Shown here piece after piece: positions 1-4,830 of a stretch of DNA of 6,244 bases. Positions within the stretch are counted from its first letter, which is position 1, and each line of letters begins with the position of its first letter. The position numbers and the translations under genes are program-made. Source of the DNA: a bacterium (GTDB lineage Bacteria > Bdellovibrionota > FAC87 > UBA2466). Below the pieces are notes generated by a model. That model saw only the letters and a list, made by a program, of their open reading frames with translations, had not been told where the DNA came from and made no database searches. The stretch covers positions 1-6,244 of the forward strand of contig JALHPX010000190.1 of the NCBI GenBank assembly GCA_022842225.1, written 5' to 3'.

Positions 1-349
1 CGCACACCACACTTACACGGTTTTGAATCACGAAGCGACGAACGGCTTCGGGAAACGAAATAAAATATTTGCCAGACTGAATCCAGGCCACGGCTTCAGG
101 GTTATCGCGGCGGATCACATTGCCAATCACCACCACGTCCGGATCGACCTTCTGGAGATTTTCTGCCTTAAAGCCTTCAAAGACTTCCACGCTGGCATCG
201 GCCAAAACGCTCTTCATCGGCTCATACAAGGCGCCATCGCTCCCAGATACAGTGTAGCCGCTGTGAGCCATCGCAACAGCAAGGGTGCCAGTGCCTGTGC
301 CGCCTACGCCGACAAAATGCACCTTTTTAAGATCGTTGTTATCAGCCAT
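1..349 (-). CDS. mpl: Mpl, UDP-N-acetylmuramate:murein-tripeptide ligase, N-terminal part (cut by left edge)
   Basis: Cytoplasmic Mur-ligase family enzyme. It uses ATP to join recycled murein tripeptide (L-Ala-gamma-D-Glu-meso-DAP) to UDP-MurNAc, returning cell-wall peptide to peptidoglycan synthesis. Only residues 1-116 are present. They cover the Rossmann-like UDP-binding domain: a glycine-rich loop VGVGGTGTGTLA (13-24), then GYTVSGSD (31-38), then PDVVVIGNVIRRDNPEAV (70-87) and SFPEAV (98-103). The frame runs off the edge in VSVVC, where family members continue into the P-loop G-T-H-G-K-T. The VVIGNVIRRDNPE stretch and the SFPEA segment fit Mpl better than MurC, which usually has a VVSSAI-type segment there. 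The ATG overlaps the last 8 nt of the upstream serine hydrolase gene, which suggests translational coupling. The catalytic and C-terminal domains cannot be checked here. Confidence 0.87.
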   Translation of the reverse strand, partial: MADNNDLKKVHFVGVGGTGTGTLAVAMAHSGYTVSGSDGALYEPMKSVLADASVEVFEGFKAENLQKVDPDVVVIGNVIRRDNPEAVAWIQSGKYFISFPEAVRRFVIQNRVSVVC

Positions 350-1403
350 GCGAAGCTCCGTTTTTGCTGCCTTCCCATCGGGAATGAACCAGGTCGTGAA
401 ATTGAGGACGAAACACGCGCACGCGTTCGTCTAATCGCGACGGGTGCACGCGATTGGTGAGAGTGACTAAAAACGCATCGGAATCTGGATCAATCCACAC
501 GCTGGTGCCCGGGTAGCCCAGGTGTCCAAAACTATTTGGCGAAAAGCGCGAGCCAGCGGACGAGCCGGTTTTTGATTTGGTATCCCAACCTAATCCCCAA
601 GATCCCAAGGCGGGTACGGCGGGTTTAGTGAAAATCTCGGCGGTTTTTGCCGACAGCCATTGTGTGCGGCCTTTGCGAGCGTCGAGCCAATGACGCGCCC
701 ACGACGCAACGCCTGATGCAGTCGCAAAAAGCCCTGCGTGCGCGGCGGTGCCACCCATGGCTTCGCAGTTCTCATCAAAAACAATTCCGCGCAAAGCGGC
801 GCGGCGTTCTTCGCGGAACTCGGTGGCCACCGCTTTGGCCGCTGTCACAGGACCAAACTGGACTCCGCGCAATGCCAAAGGCTTCTTCACTTCGGTATCA
901 AAAGCAGTCTGAATATCGCCCCAGATTTTTTCAATCACTAGCCCCAGAATCCAAAAACCCACGTCGCTATAAACAGATTTACTGGGCTTGGGCGCGGAAA
1001 ATAGGTGCGCGCTGTTGTGCGCGAGCCACGCAGACATAGAGGTCATGGGCGTCTGATGAAATGGTAGCCAGGCCGCTAGTCCGGATGAGTGTGAAAGTAA
1101 GCTATGTAAAGTGAGTCCACTGTAACGAGTGCCAGGCAAGTACTTGCCGACTGTTTCCCCCAAGTCCAACTGCTTACGATCTACTGCCCGCGCAAAAACC
1201 GATCCGGTGACAACCGCTTTGGTCATCGAGCCGATATCAAACAGCAGCTTGTCGCCGACTTTTTCATTATTCCAATAGTCGGTGACGCCGCCACTCCAAT
1301 GCTCCGAAACACCCCGGTGCTCAGCCCAGATTTGGTAAGCAGAAAATACAAACGCTAAGCGCTGCGACTCAAGGAACTTCTGAATGGGATCCTGGTTGGC
1401 CAA
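342..1403 (-). CDS. Serine hydrolase, class C beta-lactamase / S12 family, without signal peptide
   Basis: A 353-aa protein of the penicillin-recognising beta-lactamase-fold family, which includes AmpC, D,D-carboxypeptidases and family VIII esterases. Motifs in order: the nucleophile motif S-M-T-K (S59, K62), LLSHSSGL (102-109, typical of the family), Y-S-D (145-147, in place of the usual Y-x-N), and H-L-G (294-296, the K-T-G-equivalent) followed by YPGTSVWIDP and TNRVHP. Length is normal for the family. The start is TTG: an in-frame TAA lies only 6 nt upstream and there is no ATG, GTG or other TTG in the next 40 or so codons. No clear Shine-Dalgarno precedes it, and it overlaps the bamB-like gene by 35 nt, so translation is probably coupled. 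The N-terminus has no hydrophobic signal, so the enzyme appears cytoplasmic. It overlaps mpl downstream, which hints at, but does not prove, a role in muropeptide processing. An esterase or amidase is equally possible; the substrate cannot be read from sequence. Confidence 0.88.
   Translation of the reverse strand: MANQDPIQKFLESQRLAFVFSAYQIWAEHRGVSEHWSGGVTDYWNNEKVGDKLLFDIGSMTKAVVTGSVFARAVDRKQLDLGETVGKYLPGTRYSGLTLHSLLSHSSGLAAWLPFHQTPMTSMSAWLAHNSAHLFSAPKPSKSVYSDVGFWILGLVIEKIWGDIQTAFDTEVKKPLALRGVQFGPVTAAKAVATEFREERRAALRGIVFDENCEAMGGTAAHAGLFATASGVASWARHWLDARKGRTQWLSAKTAEIFTKPAVPALGSWGLGWDTKSKTGSSAGSRFSPNSFGHLGYPGTSVWIDPDSDAFLVTLTNRVHPSRLDERVRVFRPQFHDLVHSRWEGSKNGASHG
356..359 (-). promoter_or_regulatory. 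Ribosome binding site of mpl
   Basis: GGAG on the minus strand, 6 nt before the mpl ATG and inside the end of the serine hydrolase coding region. It supports the overlapping start at 349 and means mpl can be initiated on its own as well as by termination-reinitiation. Confidence 0.6.
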
Positions 1404-2553
1404 AACGATTTAAGGCAGAAAGAGTAGGAACTACCTCTGTCGCCATCCTCAACGGATTCTTTTTTCGAATGCTGAACCCGTACAGGTTACCGTAATTACT
1501 GAGGCAATAAAAGCTATCAGGACCTGCCGCGGTAGCAGAAGCAAGCGAGCCCGCTCCCAGCCGATAGGTGTCGACTACCGCACCGGTCTTCGCATCTAAC
1601 AAGTAAATCGGATCACTCGACACCGTGAAGACGACGTAATCGCCGACGCGCGTTGGTTGCGTGCCAATGCCCTCGTATTTAATGCTCCACGCCGGCTGAC
1701 CTGTGTCGCGGTCTAAAGCGTAGAAAGAGCCATTGGTACCGGCAAAGAAAATGCGATCCTTCTCGACGAGATAACCGCCGTAAGAACCTACCGGGAAAAT
1801 CCACTGCGTATCGCCGTTATCGCGATTTAAGCTAACGGTGTTGCCTTCGTAGTTGCTCACGATCACCGAACGCTGGTCGACATAAGGCTTCACATCCACG
1901 TCATAGAACCGGCGCTGCATACGGCGCCCTTGCACTTGTTTTTCCCAGCGTACCGAACCATCGCTGATGTCGAGGCTGACGATTTTGCCAGACGCAAATC
2001 CGACGTACACGGAGTCATTGAAGACGGTGGGAGACGACGTGCCGCGGACAGACATTTTCTCGTCTCCACGACCCGAATACTGCCATAGCGAAGCCCCGGT
2101 GTTTTCGTGCAGCGCAAACACTTCTTCGGCAGACGAAGTGAGGATCACTTTGCCTCGAGTGATTTCCGGTGCCGAAAGCCATTCGGAAAACTTATGAATC
2201 TGCCAGGCAACGCTGCCATCGCGGGTGTTGAGCGCCTGCAAATTTCCAGTGCGATCGCCGACGATTAATTTGCTGCGGCCTTGATTAAAGCCGCCTTCCA
2301 CGCCAGCGGGCATTTTTGCACGCCAAAACAAATAGGAATCTTTTCGGTGCAGGGCGACTGCCTCTCCCGCAAGGCTGGCGATGAAAAGAATGTCGCCTAG
2401 AACAACCGGCTGCGTGCGCTCGCGGGAAATGACAATCTGCGATTTTTCATTTCGAAGCGGCATCGCCCAATCAGAAATGATTTCAGCAGTCCCGGTAGCT
2501 GCAAAAAGACTGGGGCACAGAGTGGATAGAAAAAGCAAAGCAGAAGCGCGCAT
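1369..2553 (-). CDS. bamB: BamB-like PQQ-type beta-propeller protein, exported
   Basis: A 394-aa exported protein close in length to E. coli BamB (392 aa), the beta-propeller subunit of the BAM machinery that folds outer-membrane proteins. About eight blades are visible as repeats of an 'ALD..TG...W' motif, with blade tryptophans at 77, 117, 157, 203, 251 and 289 and two more divergent copies near the C-terminus (IYLLDAKTG and LYGFSIRKK). The DVDVKPYV segment (218-225) resembles the DVDTTPVV segment of BamB. Residues 1-18 form a signal peptide ending in SLFA. The only Cys in that region (C13) follows S-T-L, a poor lipobox, so the protein looks soluble in the periplasm and not lipid-anchored as in E. 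coli. It lies 8 nt after the yfgM-like gene, the order seen in E. coli. The ATG has no strong Shine-Dalgarno. It could instead be a generic PQQ-repeat protein; the context favours BamB. Confidence 0.8.
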   Translation of the reverse strand: MRASALLFLSTLCPSLFAATGTAEIISDWAMPLRNEKSQIVISRERTQPVVLGDILFIASLAGEAVALHRKDSYLFWRAKMPAGVEGGFNQGRSKLIVGDRTGNLQALNTRDGSVAWQIHKFSEWLSAPEITRGKVILTSSAEEVFALHENTGASLWQYSGRGDEKMSVRGTSSPTVFNDSVYVGFASGKIVSLDISDGSVRWEKQVQGRRMQRRFYDVDVKPYVDQRSVIVSNYEGNTVSLNRDNGDTQWIFPVGSYGGYLVEKDRIFFAGTNGSFYALDRDTGQPAWSIKYEGIGTQPTRVGDYVVFTVSSDPIYLLDAKTGAVVDTYRLGAGSLASATAAGPDSFYCLSNYGNLYGFSIRKKNPLRMATEVVPTLSALNRFGQPGSHSEVP

Positions 2554-2561
2554 GGTATTTG

Positions 2562-3368
2562 TTACTCGTTAAAAAGCCGGGTCTGCACCCGACGGAGCGC
2601 CGACTGAGCAAGCCGTTCGTACTCACGGTTCTTCTCAGTTCCACTAAACTCCTTAATAATGTCTTGGTAAATCTGAACAGCGCGATCTTTCTGGCCCTGC
2701 ATTTCTGCAACGCGGCCAGTGCTCATCATCGCGAGGCCCTTGGAGACAGAGCTGGTTTTTGCCGCAGCTTGATAGGCCTCATCTGCTTTTTTCAAATCGC
2801 CCGCAATCTCATAAGCGTTGGCGACATTGATTTCTAAAAGCTGTTTTTCTTCACTCGCTAGGCCACTAAATTTGCTGGCCTTGGTGTACCACTCGGCGGC
2901 TTTCGCGGAGTTTTCCTTTTCCACTGGGAGCGCTGTGAGATTCACAGCGAAGTTGGGCTCTGATTTCTTAGCGCCCTTGCCCGCGGCGGCCGCAGGAGGA
3001 GTGACTTCTAATTGCTTGTCGACAGTCGCCTTAGCCAAAGAGAGGAAGTGGTCGCCCAAAACGACCGCGGCATAAGAGCCGGCGCGGCTGCCGGAATTAT
3101 CCCCATACATTTTTTCTAATGCTGCCCAGCGTCCGGGCTCTTCGGTTTTGTAAGCTTCGTAGAAAGATTCCCACGCCTTTTCGCTCTGACCCGCTTGCCA
3201 ACGCGTGTAACCGTACCAGCCAAAAACGACTAGAACGATGACGCCAACGAGAATGGAGATCTGGCGGGTGCTTCCGGCCAGCTCCTCTACTCTTTTCCTT
3301 CCCCATGCCACAAAGGCATCGGGTTTTTTCAGCTCTTTACGGCCTTCTTTCGAAAGTCTGTCACTCAC
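2562..3368 (-). CDS. YfgM-like membrane-anchored periplasmic TPR protein
   Basis: A 268-aa protein with a short basic cytoplasmic tail (1-36), one transmembrane helix (about 37-54, ISILVGVIVLVVFGWYGY) and a helical periplasmic domain. This is the layout of YfgM, the inner-membrane TPR protein linked in E. coli to SecYEG and periplasmic chaperones. Helical repeat-like segments occur around AAEWYTKASKFSG, NVANAYEIAGDLKKADEAYQAAAK and VAEMQGQKDRAVQIYQDIIKEF. Between the first helices and these repeats is an Ala/Gly/Lys-rich insert (about 122-138) that helps make it longer than E. coli YfgM (about 206 aa). The start is GTG, chosen because AGGAG lies 8 nt upstream and the resulting tail has the usual length. 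An upstream TTG at 3446 would add 26 residues without a ribosome site and would start before the predicted promoter. It is the first gene of the minus operon and is followed 8 nt later by the bamB-like gene. Confidence 0.82.
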   Translation of the reverse strand: MSDRLSKEGRKELKKPDAFVAWGRKRVEELAGSTRQISILVGVIVLVVFGWYGYTRWQAGQSEKAWESFYEAYKTEEPGRWAALEKMYGDNSGSRAGSYAAVVLGDHFLSLAKATVDKQLEVTPPAAAAGKGAKKSEPNFAVNLTALPVEKENSAKAAEWYTKASKFSGLASEEKQLLEINVANAYEIAGDLKKADEAYQAAAKTSSVSKGLAMMSTGRVAEMQGQKDRAVQIYQDIIKEFSGTEKNREYERLAQSALRRVQTRLFNE

Positions 3369-3376
3369 GGGTACGT

Positions 3377-3381
3377 CTCCT
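3377..3381 (-). promoter_or_regulatory. Ribosome binding site fixing the GTG start of the yfgM-like gene
   Basis: AGGAG on the minus strand with 8 nt to the GTG at 3368. This is the clearest Shine-Dalgarno of the minus operon, and it decides between the GTG start and the longer TTG start at 3446. Confidence 0.7.
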
Positions 3382-3393
3382 AAAACTGGCCAT

Positions 3394-3422
3394 AAGCTAG
3401 CAGACAGAGTCAGCTCTTTCAA
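3394..3422 (-). promoter_or_regulatory. Sigma70-like promoter of the minus operon
   Basis: On the minus strand, TTGAAA (complement of 3417-3422) is followed after exactly 17 bp by TAGCTT (complement of 3394-3399). The -35 box is near consensus; the -10 box keeps the first TA and final T. Transcription would begin near 3387, leaving a leader of about 18-20 nt that contains the AGGAG ribosome site. It would drive the yfgM-like, bamB-like, serine hydrolase and mpl genes. This is prediction by eye only. Confidence 0.5.
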
Positions 3423-3429
3423 AGCCTGC

Positions 3430-3459
3430 TTGCCGCCCCGGCGCAACTTAGGGAATAAT
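3430..3459 (+). promoter_or_regulatory. Sigma70-like promoter of the small barrel gene, predicting an almost leaderless mRNA
   Basis: TTGCCG (3430-3435), an 18-bp spacer and AATAAT (3454-3459, five of six consensus bases). Transcription would start near 3466, one to two bases before the ATG at 3468. No Shine-Dalgarno lies at a usable distance; the only G-rich run (AGGG, 3450-3453) is about 14 nt from the ATG and inside the promoter. The -35 box lies 7 bp from that of the divergent operon promoter. Confidence 0.45.
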
Positions 3460-3467
3460 TGTAATCC

Positions 3468-3959
3468 ATGAGAAAAACTGCACTTTTGGTCTGCGCGGGG
3501 TTGGGGCTTTTACTATCGGAGCCCCTTTGGGCGTTGAAGGATCTATCGGATCGAATGGGTTTTGGGATGACTTATCACCAATTCCAGAAATCCTCGGGCG
3601 TCTCGATGCGCTACCACGCTGACCGGTATTTTTCGGTGACGGCGGTCGTGGGAATGAATGTGGCCAAGGGCATTCACGACTTGGTGGCGGGAGCCAAGAT
3701 CAACCGCAATCTGGTAGTCGAAGAAAACGCCCTGTTTTATCTGGGGCTGGGTGGTTTTGCGCTTTCACGACGAACCGCCACCACGAGTGACACCGGGGTG
3801 GAAGCCGATGCCTTAGGCGGAGTCGAATTCTTCCTCACCGGACTTCCTAACTTGGGCATTCAACTCGAAGGCGGAGTCGCACTGCGCTTGCTAAATGGTT
3901 TTGCTCTAGAGACCTTTGGCGGTGGTTTCGCCAGCGCCGGAATGCATTATTATTTCTAA
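3468..3959 (+). CDS. Small outer-membrane beta-barrel protein (hypothetical)
   Basis: A 163-aa protein with a signal peptide (1 to about 22: basic MRK, hydrophobic core, LWA before the cleavage point) and a mature part of about 141 aa. The mature sequence alternates polar and non-polar residues in about eight segments, such as MGFGMTYHQ, GVSMRYHA, YFSVTAVVGMNV, NALFYLGLGGFAL, LGIQLEGGVALRLL and FASAGMHYYF. It ends in aromatic Y-Y-F, the C-terminal signature recognised by the BAM complex. An eight-stranded OmpA/OmpX-sized barrel fits. The ATG is fixed by the signal peptide; the next possible start (TTG, codon 7) would remove its basic residues. No named family or ligand was recognised. The gene is followed by another barrel gene 79 nt downstream that has its own -10 box. 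Confidence 0.75.
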   Translation: MRKTALLVCAGLGLLLSEPLWALKDLSDRMGFGMTYHQFQKSSGVSMRYHADRYFSVTAVVGMNVAKGIHDLVAGAKINRNLVVEENALFYLGLGGFALSRRTATTSDTGVEADALGGVEFFLTGLPNLGIQLEGGVALRLLNGFALETFGGGFASAGMHYYF

Positions 3960-3976
3960 GTATTCCAACTGAATAC
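3960..3976. promoter_or_regulatory. Inverted repeat GTATTC-N5-GAATAC, possible activator site
   Basis: A perfect 6-bp dyad starting directly after the stop codon of the small barrel gene. Its centre (3968) is about 44 bp upstream of the start predicted from the TATAAT box at 4000, where class II activators usually bind. It has no following T-run and a short AT-rich stem, so it is a poor rho-independent terminator. GAATAC occurs once more at 4015-4020. Confidence 0.35.
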
Positions 3977-3985
3977 AACCAACGC

Positions 3986-4015
3986 CTATTGGGGTCGGGT
4001 ATAATGAACCAATAG
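3986..4015. promoter_or_regulatory. Dyad CTATTGG-N16-CCAATAG centred on the -10 box, possible operator
   Basis: Seven-base perfect arms at 3986-3992 and 4009-4015, with centres 23 bp apart (about two helical turns) and the symmetry axis at 4000/4001, the first bases of TATAAT. The spacing suits a dimeric DNA-binding protein that would compete with RNA polymerase. No regulator is encoded nearby. Chance occurrence cannot be excluded. Confidence 0.3.
4000..4005 (+). promoter_or_regulatory. Consensus -10 box (TATAAT) of the second barrel gene
   Basis: A perfect TATAAT 33 bp before the ATG at 4039, giving a predicted start near 4012 and a leader of about 27 nt that includes the ribosome site. No sequence resembling TTGACA is found 15-19 bp upstream, and there is no extended -10 TG. 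The promoter may therefore be weak or activator dependent. Confidence 0.5.
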
Positions 4016-4026
4016 AATACGCACGT

Positions 4027-4032
4027 AAGGGG
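4027..4032 (+). promoter_or_regulatory. Ribosome binding site of the second barrel gene
   Basis: AAGGGG with 6 nt to the ATG at 4039. It favours this start over the in-frame ATG at 4051, which would have a spacing of 18 nt. Confidence 0.6.
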
Positions 4033-4038
4033 ACGTTT

Positions 4039-4785
4039 ATGCCTGGGTTTATGCGTCTGTTACAGACGGTAGTGACTTGCGTTTTTTTGCTCACCACTTC
4101 TTTGGGGCACGCGGAAAGTCAGATCAATGATTATCCGGGCGTAAAAGATCCATTCGGCGATCCAAGTAACTACGAATTTTCTGAAGACGAGCAATCCGAC
4201 AAAGAATTTTTCCACCTGGGAAGATTCCTGATGTTGGGAGTCGATATTGGTGCTGGAATTTTTACGGGCGGCCTAGGAATTAGCACGGCCCCCGGCGTCA
4301 GCTTTGGCGGCCGTCTCTTGTTCTTCTTCGACCGTGCAGTCGCTCTGGAAGCCGCTGTTCACTACGCCTATCACCTTGACCAAGTGCGCACGTCGGCGGG
4401 CCTGGGCGTCGATTACGACAACGATTTTATTCCGATCACTTTGGGCTTTCGTTATTACTTCGACACGCGTGGCGCACCGCGCGCGATTTCGATCGCAAAT
4501 CCTTATCTAGCAGCGGGCGCGGGGATCTACATGCGCACCCTCACCGCTTCACAAAGCTCTTCTGGAGTGAGTGCTCCGAATGATGACTCGAAAAATTTCG
4601 GTATCTACGGCGGAGCTGGGGTTGAGTTTCCCGTATACGGCAATCATTTCTATATCGGTGCTGACGTGCGTTACCACATGATCTTTTTTGCTGACGAGTC
4701 GAGCACACTTAATGGACTCGTGCCCGCGGGCGATCGGGGTGGGGATTACCTCACCACCATGCTGACTCTCACCTACAATTTCTAG
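4039..4785 (+). CDS. Outer-membrane beta-barrel protein (hypothetical)
   Basis: A 248-aa protein with a signal peptide ending G-H-A (cleavage after about residue 25), an acidic, Asp/Glu-rich linker (about 27-58) and a barrel domain from about residue 60 to the end. Barrel evidence is the run of amphipathic, glycine- and aromatic-rich strands (FLMLGVDIGAGIF, VSFGGRLLFFF, VALEAAVHYAYHL, FIPITLGFRYYFD, NPYLAAGAGIYM, FGIYGGAGVEFPV, FYIGADVRYHMIFF, YLTTMLTLTYNF) and the final phenylalanine, the usual outer-membrane insertion signal. The acidic N-terminal segment may lie in the periplasm. It resembles the broad family of OmpA/OmpW-sized barrels found in Bdellovibrionota and myxobacteria, but no specific member was recognised and the ligand is unknown. 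It may be cotranscribed with the lipoprotein gene that begins 42 nt later. Confidence 0.8.
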   Translation: MPGFMRLLQTVVTCVFLLTTSLGHAESQINDYPGVKDPFGDPSNYEFSEDEQSDKEFFHLGRFLMLGVDIGAGIFTGGLGISTAPGVSFGGRLLFFFDRAVALEAAVHYAYHLDQVRTSAGLGVDYDNDFIPITLGFRYYFDTRGAPRAISIANPYLAAGAGIYMRTLTASQSSSGVSAPNDDSKNFGIYGGAGVEFPVYGNHFYIGADVRYHMIFFADESSTLNGLVPAGDRGGDYLTTMLTLTYNF

Positions 4786-4802
4786 CCTTTTCTGACTAGA
4801 AT

Positions 4803-4830
4803 CATAAGTCCATCACCTTGGGGGCTTATG
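4803..4830 (+). promoter_or_regulatory. Hairpin covering the ribosome site and start codon of the lipoprotein gene
   Basis: In RNA, CAUAAGUCC (4803-4811) pairs with GGGCUUAUG (4822-4830): nine base pairs with one U-G wobble and a 10-nt loop. The paired 3' arm holds part of the GGGGG Shine-Dalgarno run (4820-4824) and all of the AUG. The hairpin begins 17 nt after the stop codon of the preceding gene, so terminating ribosomes would leave most of it free to form or would disrupt it only briefly. It could act as a translational brake or a thermosensor. No stability calculation was made. Confidence 0.45.

Noticed and set aside
1..349. MurC instead of Mpl
   Set aside because: The VVIGNVIRRDNPE and SFPEA segments fit Mpl, though the fragment lacks the domains that would settle it fully.
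23..460. Open frame on the plus strand across mpl and the hydrolase
   Set aside because: Lies antisense to two genes with clear family motifs, and its protein has no recognisable features.
647..1039. Open frame on the plus strand inside the serine hydrolase gene
   Set aside because: Antisense shadow of the S12 coding region, Arg/Cys-rich with no domain and no ribosome site evident.
2513..2517. Lipobox around C13 of the BamB-like protein
   Set aside because: Residues before the cysteine are S-T-L; leucine at -1 is not accepted and the hydrophobic core before it is too short.
2559..3075. Two plus-strand frames opposite the yfgM-like gene
   Set aside because: Explained by the codon use of the real gene on the other strand; hydrophobic stretches mirror Lys/Glu codons of the TPR helices.
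3369..3446. Longer N-terminus of the yfgM-like protein from a TTG at 3446
   Set aside because: No ribosome site, it would start upstream of the predicted promoter, and the GTG at 3368 has AGGAG at 8 nt.
3960..3976. Rho-independent terminator after the small barrel gene
   Set aside because: The stem is short and AT-rich and no T-run follows; a protein-binding dyad is the better reading.
4780..4801. TTCTAG-N10-CTAGAA as a terminator after the second barrel gene
   Set aside because: Only a 6-bp AT-rich stem, no T-run after it, and its first arm includes the stop codon.
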